Assembly (NCBI GenBank): GCA_022539475.1
Contig: VCMS01000018.1
Span: 62,001-126,000 of the forward strand
Length of the DNA: 64,000 nucleotides
Reading direction: 5' to 3'
DNA from: Gracilaria domingensis
Taxonomy: Eukaryota > Rhodophyta > Florideophyceae > Gracilariales > Gracilariaceae
Part shown: positions 55,810 through 64,000 of the stretch, piece after piece
Position numbering within the stretch: the stretch's first letter is position 1
Layout of the letters: each line of letters begins with the position of its first letter
The notes under the pieces: model-generated
What the model saw: the letters and a program-made list of their open reading frames with translations, nothing else
Databases searched by the model: none
Told to the model about the DNA's origin: nothing
Program-made: the position numbers and the translations under genes

Positions 55810-55870
55810 ACAAAATACTGCATGCGGTATTATTTCTCAGAGAGAAATAATACCGCATGCAGTATTTTGT
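55810..55870. repeat. Perfect 29-bp inverted repeat, 3-nt loop
   Basis: The left arm 55810-55838 (starting ACAAAATACTGCATGCGG) is exactly complementary to the right arm 55842-55870, with the loop AGA. The arms end sharply at both sides. No gene or T-run adjoins it. It could be a snap-back insertion or a small-RNA hairpin. Confidence 0.85.
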
Positions 55871-57635
55871 TACACATATAGGCCAAATACGTGTTTCTTA
55901 ATTCCTTCTTGAGGCAGTTCTAGGGACGTCCACTGCAGTAGCATTTCTCTCGCACATCAAGAATGTGGCAGGGGTATCTAACGCACATCCTAAGGAGTCA
56001 AATAAATTTGAGGAAGATTATTTGGGATATCTTACGTGCATTTCACGGATATCCACTAAATCTACAGTATGTCAACCGCATATCTCCACGCCATCCAACG
56101 GGGATCTAGGTACTTCTCTGGGTTAAATATTATTTAGAAAGCTCTTGAGAGTAACATAGAACACGAGAACGCTATCAATAAAGAAACACACTACGACTAT
56201 GAAAACATAAAAACCGTAACTTTCGGAATCAGCGCGTAGCCTTGCTATTATCCTTTCCTTCCTCCGCTCGAGTCGTCTTCCTCGGTGGCTCTTCATGAGA
56301 AAAATCGAGCGAAAAAGACGGGAATCATTCGAAGACAGAGTATACATGCGTTGTTTTGCAGCATTTCCGGATTTCTCAGACGGACCTCGATACATGCCCT
56401 ATAAGAAATTTTTGCGGCTTGCGGATCACGCGCGGATGTATATTGGATGGCTTTTCAAAAATAGGAGCGCACTATGTCGTGGAATGGAGGATTAAAATCT
56501 TTTCCTATGACCTCATTTAGGGTGCCAAAAGGGAGTGTTCTGTGAGTGTAGGAGGAGCGGGAAAAGATAGCGCAAGTGTCATAACGCACTCAAAACAGCC
56601 TATCATGCAATGAGAACAACCTCAGCACACCCTAATATGACATTCGCGAAATTGAAAAAATTGATAGTTTAATATGCACCGTGCCAAAATGGAGGTCGCG
56701 CAGAAGGCTTAATGAATGTAATCTGAGGGTCTACAACATCCGATTGCCTTCATGTTACGTTCAAAATTTTGAAAAAATTTCTTACAGGGATGGCCGATGT
56801 AGCACTACTATATTCAATCTCAGAGATGAACATTTTGTTCGCTTCTTCGTTCTCTCGGCTACCGTGCGGCGAAGGGCCGTTTTTGGAATCGTTTCCACGA
56901 GAATTGTATCTGTCGCTCATTCCAATGGACAAAACTTCTTCCCGTTCTCCTAGATAAGTATTTGCATGAATGCACCTATCTACAGCGTTTCGCCCCGCCT
57001 ATCTTTCCTTCTTCGGTGTTGGATGTTAGTCTCCAGCAGAAGCGTCCATAGAGACAGCTGTATTCTCACAAAGTAAATAATTGGAATCAACAATGACCTG
57101 AGCTTATTCTGAAGATTTTTTGCAAGCCGATTTTTCGCCCCCTCTGTTTTGGCTCTCCGTTCGGGCTTCATAAATGCCTTGATGAGCTCGGTCGTCATTC
57201 AGCTATTCTGTGCCGCTTGGCATACGAGGAGTTTGTCCCCAATCGTGGCCGTGAGCTCGAAGAAAGATCAGCGAACTCAAACTTCACAGAGAAAAAGGAA
57301 CGCTCTCCTATCTTCAATTTCACGCGTTGGTAGACAACAAGTCTTAGACAAGCTGTCAAACTATTTGCAATTGCCGTATAGGAAAGGAAGTTTTCGTTGG
57401 AATCAACATCACCGCACATATTTTCGCGTTAGAGTCGCTGAAAGACAAGACGCGACGAGATCAAGGTTTCTGTGTCGACCTCTGGTGATCTTTACGGTGG
57501 CATGTGTATGTGTCCGTTAGAGGGGTTCAAGTGCTCACTCTATGGCTGCTTTGGATCAAAATCTGATGTATTGCCGTATCTTTGTCGCATCAAAGCCGTG
57601 GGCATGGCTGGTTTATAGGGGGAATTCGCAAACAC
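55871..57635. other. No recognised gene
   Basis: 56128-56205 resembles the second half of the 5' LTR (from ATTATTTAGAAAGCTCTTG, 37255 onward) for about 75 bp, so it may be an LTR scrap. Other open frames (56295-56495, 57149-57520) are short and unrecognised. Confidence 0.4.
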
Positions 57636-57882
57636 CCCAGCGAAAACTCGTGCAATTGAATCGCATCAGATATTCGACTGATTTTCAATCCTTGGCGGTC
57701 TTTTCTTCAGTAAACGAAGACCAAAGTCTTTATGTTCAAATTGGCTCAAAATGTAATGAAGATATAACGAATTAATTGTTTTTGAAAAAATTAAGCCAAT
57801 GAAGATGCCTTGAACATTAAAATATTTTTCTTCACATGCTGAGAAACCAACGAAACATCAATGACGGAAAGTTTCGCCTGGG
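57636..57882 (+). mobile_element. R2 short inverted-repeat element, copy a
   Basis: A 247-bp unit with ends CCCAGCGAAAACT and AGTTTCGCCTGGG, which are inverted repeats apart from one shifted base. The inner landmarks are shared by all copies: an ATTCGAxAATCATA hairpin near one end, ATGCCTTGA, then TCAATGACGGAAA near the other. It has no coding capacity and resembles a MITE. This copy defines the orientation called forward. Confidence 0.65.
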
Positions 57883-58100
57883 AACAGGCATAGTGCCAAT
57901 CTCAAAGAAGTACGTTTTTCTTATTCCGCTACATTTGCCATCAACAAACATGCATTACGCACTCAGACGACACATATTAGACATAGAAATGACTCATATA
58001 GAGCTTTGTGCCAAACCAGATATAGCGCGGTCATATGAACCTCTACATCACACAAAAAGCATTCATATACCACCCAAACGTTCACCTGGGGATGCTAGGC
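57883..58100 (+). repeat. Short dispersed repeat R3, copy 2
   Basis: Starts GAACAGGCATAGTGCCAATC and matches the reverse complement of 40716-40980 for about 215 bp, through ACCACCCAA. It sits immediately beside R2 copy a. Non-coding. Confidence 0.55.
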
Positions 58101-58163
58101 TATTCTGATGCCTCTTTGCGCCTTTTACAGGCCAGTGTGGGCATTCCAATGCTGTCAAAGGTA

Positions 58164-58408
58164 CCCAGGCAAAACTTTCTGTCATGGAACAACCATTTAC
58201 TTTTCTTTACCTAAGCAATTTTTTTAGATGCTCAGGGCATTTTTAATGAATTAAATATTTTAGAAGAATTACTTTCAAAAGAATTTCTTTGGATTTTGAG
58301 GCAATGAAGAAATAATGACGCATGACTTGGCCAATGAAAATTGACAGAGCAAGAATTGAAAATCCTACGATTTTCAGTTAAATTTGATTGCACGAGGTTT
58401 CGCATGGG
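58164..58408 (-). mobile_element. R2 element, copy b (inverted)
   Basis: A 245-bp copy in reverse orientation, from CCCAGGCAAAAC to GGTTTCGCATGGG. It is flanked by TA on both sides (GTA before, TAG after), a possible 2-bp target duplication. It contains AAAATCCTACGATTTT, the conserved small hairpin. Confidence 0.6.
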
Positions 58409-59949
58409 TAGTGTGGGAACGCTCGAAGAGTGAGAGCTCCCTTAGGCGGCGCTCTGGACGTGGATTTGATATCGACAGTGACCTCTGGAATGACTCTGAG
58501 CCCCATGTAGAAGAAGAAGAGATAGTTGCTCTCTGCTCAACAGATTCATTCGAAGATACGTTCAGTATGATTACAGTCGGTTGTTGGCTCTTACGATGCT
58601 TCTTCGTGTAGAAGACGGAAAGCACCAAGATTACATTACAAAAGCGTGTTGACTTGTTACATATCTATGACTTACGCTTGGATAAGAGGTAACTGAGGAG
58701 AGTATCAAAAGAAGAGCTAGAGTTAGGGTCAGGGCCGGGAGCCCAGCTACTTTTTGCTGATGCCAGCATGTGAGGATGAAAGAAGGAAGGTATAATCACA
58801 TGTCGCTCTTGAAATAGCATGGGCATCACCCTCCGAGCAGCAAATTCATCGCTTGTTGCGCTGGAGAACCTTTCCGGAGAAGTGAAAGTGAGATCCAGTT
58901 GGCCCGGTGAGAATCATGACCTCACTCTTTTGTATCATCCTCACTCAGAACGGCATCCTTGAGAAAAACAAATCCAATTCAAAAGTCACCCAGCTCTATC
59001 TCCCGTTTTCCAATTGCTAGAAGTTTTCTGAGAGAAATGCAACTGCGCGTTAGATTCGAACAATTTGATGCATCTTCTTCTAGCTCTCTTCGGGTTATTT
59101 CATACTACTAGCACTGCAAAATTCATCGAAATATCTAGTCAGAAAGAAAAGCAGGTGGGAAGAGGCATTACGGCATCCTGAAACTGATTCCCACTTCGTT
59201 TGCTCTGGTTGTGATGATCCGCGAAGTCCAAAATCCTCAGGGATTATTTTAAGCAGAAGAAAATATTACTAGGAAAGTTTTGTATAAGTAGGAATGCGAA
59301 ACAGCGGAAAAGGCCGAGGAAAAAACTCTCATATCCAGGAAAGTCCGCACTTCATGCGCATCAATTCCAGAAGAAACAAACATGGCAGATCTCGAATATG
59401 AAACTGTGCAGCCTCATATCACCAACAAACTCAGTAGCCTAAATATCGGCATTCATTATGACACCAGAATCAAAAGAAGAGGAGTACAGCTCATGTCATG
59501 ACAATAACCAAAATCATTTTGATGACCCATCTATATCCGAGAGTAGATTTTTCTTTTCGCTCGGAGAAACTTCAAATTGCAGCTCTGCGTCTGATTACGA
59601 GTCTGAACATCATGCTGATATTGACAAAGTTCTTACCGGCACGGGTAAATGGACCTCTATATTTGCATCCGAATTAAAAATATTTAATTTCAGATTTATC
59701 TTTCTCGCATGGATAGTGAAAATAACGCGGCGCCCGGAGAAGATGTAATTGACATAGAATGCGAATGCGAACGAAGTCACCAAGATATGTAGTATACATG
59801 GAGATGGCTTCGATTCCATCATAGCACTCAACACAAATAGAGTGCATCGAGAGGCCAGCGAGAGAGCTATAGAAGAAAAATTAACAAGAGAACTGGAATC
59901 AAGAAGATTGCTTTTTAGCAAGCTCTGAATGCACCAAAATTATTGTCAC

Positions 59950-60203
59950 CCCCCTGTCCACGAAAAACTTTCCGTCATTGAGTATTCACCTATATACCTA
60001 TATCTATGAAGTTTTTCTTAGATGCTTAAGGCCTTTTTAATGGATTAAGTGTTTAAGAAAAATTACTTTCAATAGATTTTCGTCGGATTTAGAATCAATG
60101 AAGATATAACCTCGCACGACTTGGTCAAACGAAAATTGGCAGAGCATGAATTGAAAATCGTATGATTTTCGAATTAAACTTGATTGCACGAGGTTTCGTA
60201 GGG
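59950..60203 (-). mobile_element. R2 element, copy c (inverted)
   Basis: Very similar to copy b through TTAATGGATTAAGTGTTTAAG and the small hairpin AAAATCGTATGATTTT. Its left end is degraded (CCACGAAAAACTTTCCGTCA) and its right end reads AGGTTTCGTAGGG. Confidence 0.6.
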
Positions 60204-61250
60204 AAGATATTAAACATCTCGCGCTCACTGAATGGACCGAGCATTTGGTAAAACTCTTGTGTGTTACTAATCCTCCTCACGGACTCTTAAAAAATCTGGC
60301 CACAGTATTGCACACCTATTAACATTTTGAAGGAAATTAGCAACGAAATATCTCAATGTACAAATAGTATTCCTGTTTCATAGAGTTCAAAAATTTCCCC
60401 ATGGACGAACTTGAGACCTACAAGACCGATGATCTTAATCGTAATGACGAGCAGTGTTTCTAGCCCTTTCTGCAATGTTCCAGTATCGAGAAAAACGAAT
60501 TTGACCTTTGGACAGTGTGATCGAAGCTCGTACCCATTTCCTTCCAGTACAGACGCGATGCAGATCGCACAGTCGAGCTGGAGCAAGTTTTGCACCACCT
60601 GTACGTAAGATCAGTGCCCTAGTTCTATTTGGAATCTTCGGAAGTGTTCTGCCTTACTCCTTTAACTCACACCATTTTGAATTTCCCAGAGCTATTGCGA
60701 AATTTTGGTCCTTTACCCGTCACATCTCAGCAATCGCGAGAATGTTGCCCGTTTTCCGTCCCCACGTGGAAAAATGGAGTGCGCGACTGTCATTAAGATT
60801 TCATTCACCCTTAGACGAGAATTCTGTTACTTGATGAAAACGGCAATTTACTACATTTCCATTGAGAGATGGCAAGCCAAAAAAATTGACAGGAAATTGG
60901 CATTGGAAAGATATTGGTATGCAACGAAAATATAGCTACATGTAGAAACCTAGTGACAAAAAGTTCCGCCTGAGGTTATATCTCAGTTCCAAATTGAAAT
61001 GTTTCTTGGTGAAATGGGGAAAACAATGACGATCTTAATCAATGTAAATTATCACTTCTTTCATAAGAGTCATCGAATGTTTGGTATACAAATTATGAGC
61101 CATGGCCTTGCCTCCAAGGTATGAGGAGAATCAAGCCCTCTTCTCCCGGCGGAAAACAGTGCACTCATACTTAATTCAAATGTGGAAGGACCTTCGATTC
61201 TTATTCGGTGTACTTTCGTAGCTAGTCCACCTCGTGCATCGCTATGATTT

Positions 61251-61498
61251 CCGCAGCGGAAGCTCGTTCATTTCAATTTAATTCGAATATCATAGGCTTT
61301 TCATTTCTTGTTCGGTCAAGTCTCTTTTGACCATGTCCTGCGTCACTATGTCTTCATTGCATCAAAATGTACTGAGATTCTATTGAAAGCAATTTTTTTA
61401 AAACATTTGATCCATTGAAAATGCCTTGAGCATCTACAGGAAATTGCTTCGATACAGAAAGTTAAATTAATATTCAATGACGGAAAGATTGGCCTTGG
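61251..61498 (+). mobile_element. R2 element, copy d
   Basis: Forward copy with ATTTAATTCGAATATCATAG, GAAAATGCCTTGAGCATC and ATATTCAATGACGGAAAG, ending TTGGCCTTGG. The left terminus is degraded (CCGCAGCGGAAGCTC). Confidence 0.6.
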
Positions 61499-61529
61499 TT
61501 CGAATTTTGATAGAATGAATGAATTCATT

Positions 61530-61770
61530 CCCAGCGAGAACTAGTGTAATAAAATTTAATTCGAAAATCATAATATTTTCCATTCTTGTCAATTTTCATT
61601 CGTGAAAGTCTTGCGCCATTATGTTCTCATTGTCTCAGATTCCACCGAAATTATATGGAAATTAATTTTTCCAAAAAATGTAATACATTGAAAATGTCTT
61701 GAGTACTAAGGGAAAGTGCCTAGAGAGAGAAAAGTAAATGAATATTCAATGACGGAAATTTTTGCCTAGG
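61530..61770 (+). mobile_element. R2 element, copy e
   Basis: Forward copy, 241 bp, from CCCAGCGAGAACT to TTTTTGCCTAGG. Includes the ATTCGAAAATCATAATATTT hairpin and ATTCAATGACGGAAA. Confidence 0.6.
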
Positions 61771-62782
61771 ATTGTATCAAAATCGAAACAACTTCTGTTG
61801 AAAGCAACGTTTCTAGAACAATTTGTAGAGCAATCGGGATTTCGCGATTGTGACGTGTTCCGTCTCATAACACCCCGGCTCTCCGAGTCGCCTCTGCAGC
61901 ACGGTTATGAATTTAGGTGGCATTCTGACGCCATATGGCATGGTGGCACCCGATGGGGTTGATGGATTGGTAACTGGTTGTGGCAGTGGATCGCGTGTAC
62001 GCGTGTATGGATCGGCTCTGTTCCAGAGAAAATTGAATTGGTTATTAGAACTAGTGGTCGCCAAGGCGGGTCTGCACAAGTGCAACACGTGTGTGGCTCT
62101 GCCGTATTTGGCACTACTTAGTTTAATTATTTAGTTTAATTTGTGGAAACCTAATTGGGTGATGGCGACCTCGCCGTCACCACCACAAAGTAAACTCAAC
62201 CTTGTCCGCGGCTCTGACTTGAGCGCCTGCGCGTAGTGCACAACTCCACGAGAAGGGTAACCGCGTACGGTTTCGCTTATTTCATCCCCAAGGGATCACT
62301 CAGGTACCCTGATCTAACACTACGTTTGTCTTCGGACTGTGTTCGCACATTTACTTGCAGGTATCTGCTACTCTGGTGTTCAGATATTGTATCGACTCTG
62401 TATAGAGGTCTGCCGAGTGCGCTTAATACACATCGTCACCCTCAGCCCGGGTCTGTTGCCGCTTGTCGCACGACCCCACCCTCGGGTTTGCCCCTTTTTC
62501 TTTTCTTTCTTTTCCCCTTTTTCCCATCCTTTTCCCTATCTTTTCCCTCTTTTCCGATGCACCCCGTCGACCTGGGTTCCTCCCCTTCCGCCTCCGATCA
62601 GAGATCTCCAACTCTCGGACGTTTGCTTACATATCCCCTCTTGGCGATTCTCGCCGTCACCTCCGTGGTATTTCCGAAGTACGGGCGGATTTACACCCGC
62701 GCTATCCGTATACGGAGGGCTTTTCTGCTGAGTCTACCTGCCACGGAAGCAAGGATTAGAGCACCTTGAGTTTCATTTCTCC
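61771..62782. other. GC-richer block with a pyrimidine tract, origin unknown
   Basis: Between R2 copies e and f, composition shifts to higher GC. A C/T-only or nearly C/T-only tract covers about 62482-62556. Overlapping open frames (62236-62769 and others) are not recognised. The abrupt change suggests an insertion, such as a solo LTR or an unknown element, but I could not find terminal or target repeats. Confidence 0.35.
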
Positions 62783-62897
62783 CAAGTGGGATTTGCACTA
62801 CAGAATTGATCTATTGCAAATGCCTTGGCCATCTAAGAACAAGTACTTAGGTAATGAAAAATAAATGAATAATTCAGTGATGGAAGGGTTTGCCTGT
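62783..62897 (+). mobile_element. R2 element, copy f (partial)
   Basis: Only the right half is present, from the part before AATGCCTTGGCCATCTAAG to GATGGAAGGGTTTGCCTG. The left half was lost, perhaps through the GC-rich block that precedes it. Confidence 0.5.
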
Positions 62898-63097
62898 GTC
62901 TCGACCACGATGCCGAAAATGATTCTCAAATGCCTTCTGAACATGAAGATGAACACGAATATTCCACGAAAGAGTTGAGTCTTGTGGGGCTCAGCGGGAT
63001 GTAATGAAGGTCAATCGCTTCCATGTACAAGTGCAAAAGTCCAGGATCGAGAATGTCTAAAGCCATGCACGACATGCAATGCGCTTCAAGATGCTCC

Positions 63098-63338
63098 CAT
63101 GGAAAATTAATTCAATCAAATTTAATTCCAATCTCATAGGATTTCCAATTCTCGTTCTATCTATTTCATTAAATCCGGTCCTCATTATGTCTTCATCGCA
63201 TTGGAATCTACCGAAATTCTATTGAAAACAAGTTCTGTAAAAATCTTGATACATTCAAAATGCCTTGAGCATCCACAAAAGAATGCGTCGATACAGAAAA
63301 GAAAATGAATATTGAATGAAGGAGAGTGTTATTTGGGG
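63098..63338 (+). mobile_element. R2 element, copy g
   Basis: Forward copy with CCCATGGAAAATTAATTCAA, AAATTTAATTCCAATCTCAT, AAAATGCCTTGAGCATCC and ATATTGAATGAAGGAGAG. Both termini are degraded. Confidence 0.55.
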
Positions 63339-63946
63339 CTTTTTTTGAATCAAATTGTTACTGCCTGTATGAACCAGAAGTCATAGATATCCATTTTGGA
63401 GACAGAGAAAATATTTAACGAGAGTCGAGAAGGAGAGGTAATGTGAGTAAAAAGTGTTGTATTGCCGCAGAGTTTGCAGTAATTAACAAAGATATCCTTG
63501 TAAAGTCTTCACACTCTGCTTCGTAGTCCACGACAGTACGTAGACGTTCAGAGAATTTTACTGCGGCAATGTCGAAAACCTGATTCCGCACCTAAAGTGA
63601 AGAAGAAGCGGATACTTCACTTGTCGTTTGCTAATACATTCTCTTGTATTAGAAAGTTTTGTACAACGAGCATGCCAGCTTGTTTTACCTGAGAGAAAGA
63701 AGTACCACAGGAACAATGTTTTAACTCTCAACACGTATGAAAATGCCAATTGCAGCCTGTGACATATCGAAGTCGTCGTTACTTCCTAGACAAAATGCTT
63801 CGAACGTACATGGTTGAGTCGGCTCTAGTTATTATGCCAACTGTAACGTATACCTCAGTGTCAAACAAATTCCGATTTGAAACAGCAGGTGGCTTTAGGA
63901 CTGCGTACATCATGGTGAGAGACAAAGTGCATAGACAAGAGCCATG
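63339..63946. other. No recognised gene
   Basis: Two short open frames (63558-63749 minus, 63750-63962 plus) meet head to head, but neither has a recognisable motif. Confidence 0.35.
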
Positions 63947-64000
63947 CTCAGCAAAAACTTAAGTTAATTCGAATGTCATTGGATTCTCATTTCTTATTCG
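63947..64000 (+). mobile_element. R2 element, copy h (cut by the window end)
   Basis: Starts CTCAGCAAAAACTTAAGTTA and continues with AATTCGAATGTCATTGGATT, matching the left end of the other forward copies. The rest lies outside the window. Confidence 0.5.

Noticed and set aside
1-64000. Stop-codon reassignment or programmed readthrough
   Set aside because: All three stops occur in frame, at positions expecting different residues (Trp, acidic, Gln, Leu). Frameshifts are also present, and catalytic residues are lost in DGAT1 and CHD1. Decay is simpler.
57636-64000. CRISPR array
   Set aside because: Repeats are ~245 bp, in both orientations, and irregularly spaced, in eukaryotic DNA.

Overview
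This is eukaryotic nuclear DNA. One 100-bp GT..AG intron joins two exons in phase, the genes are eukaryotic (a CHD1-type remodeler, DGAT1, a sulfite oxidase with a cytochrome b5 domain, a photolyase/cryptochrome, F-box/LRR fragments), and much of the window is transposon sequence. The lineage is not settled. An intron-poor, transposon-rich alga, possibly a red alga, would fit. The host-like genes are GC-rich islands in AT-richer, repeat-filled sequence.

Layout. 0-5.3 kb: remnants of a large multicopy protein with Sel1-like repeats (copy A). 5.3-8.7 kb: GC-rich island with an unrecognised gene broken by one stop. 8.8-16.0 kb: a CACTA/EnSpm-like DNA transposon (element 1) with a Transposase_21/Tnp2-type transposase on the minus strand, a divergent accessory gene on the plus strand, and a recognisable right terminus at 15,960. 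16-25.8 kb: host-gene block holding a 5'-truncated DGAT1 pseudogene, two F-box/LRR fragments, a photolyase/cryptochrome gene and a CHD1-like gene. 25.8-28.9 kb: low-complexity DNA and a perfect hairpin. 28.9-34.4 kb: a deleted relative of element 1 (element 3), fused to a base or two with an inverted copy B of the Sel1-like gene, itself split by a 2.27-kb insertion. 37.0-42.4 kb: a decayed Ty1/copia retrotransposon. 42.8-47.7 kb: a second, diverged transposon (element 2) with the same transposase plus divergent accessory layout. 48.6-50.9 kb: a sulfite oxidase pseudogene whose 3' end is tandemly duplicated. 53.3-55.1 kb: relics of a multipass membrane protein. 55.8 kb: a perfect 29-bp-stem hairpin. 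57.6-64 kb: a cluster of eight copies of a ~245-bp element with short terminal inverted repeats.

Nearly every recognisable gene carries a disabling lesion: in-frame stops, frameshifts or lost catalytic residues. I read the window as a decaying, transposon-rich region. The most interesting system is the transposon family. Two diverged copies keep the same two-gene divergent layout, and the terminus of element 1 (ending in CAGGCAAA) resembles the ends of the short repeats at 57-64 kb, which may be its non-autonomous partners.
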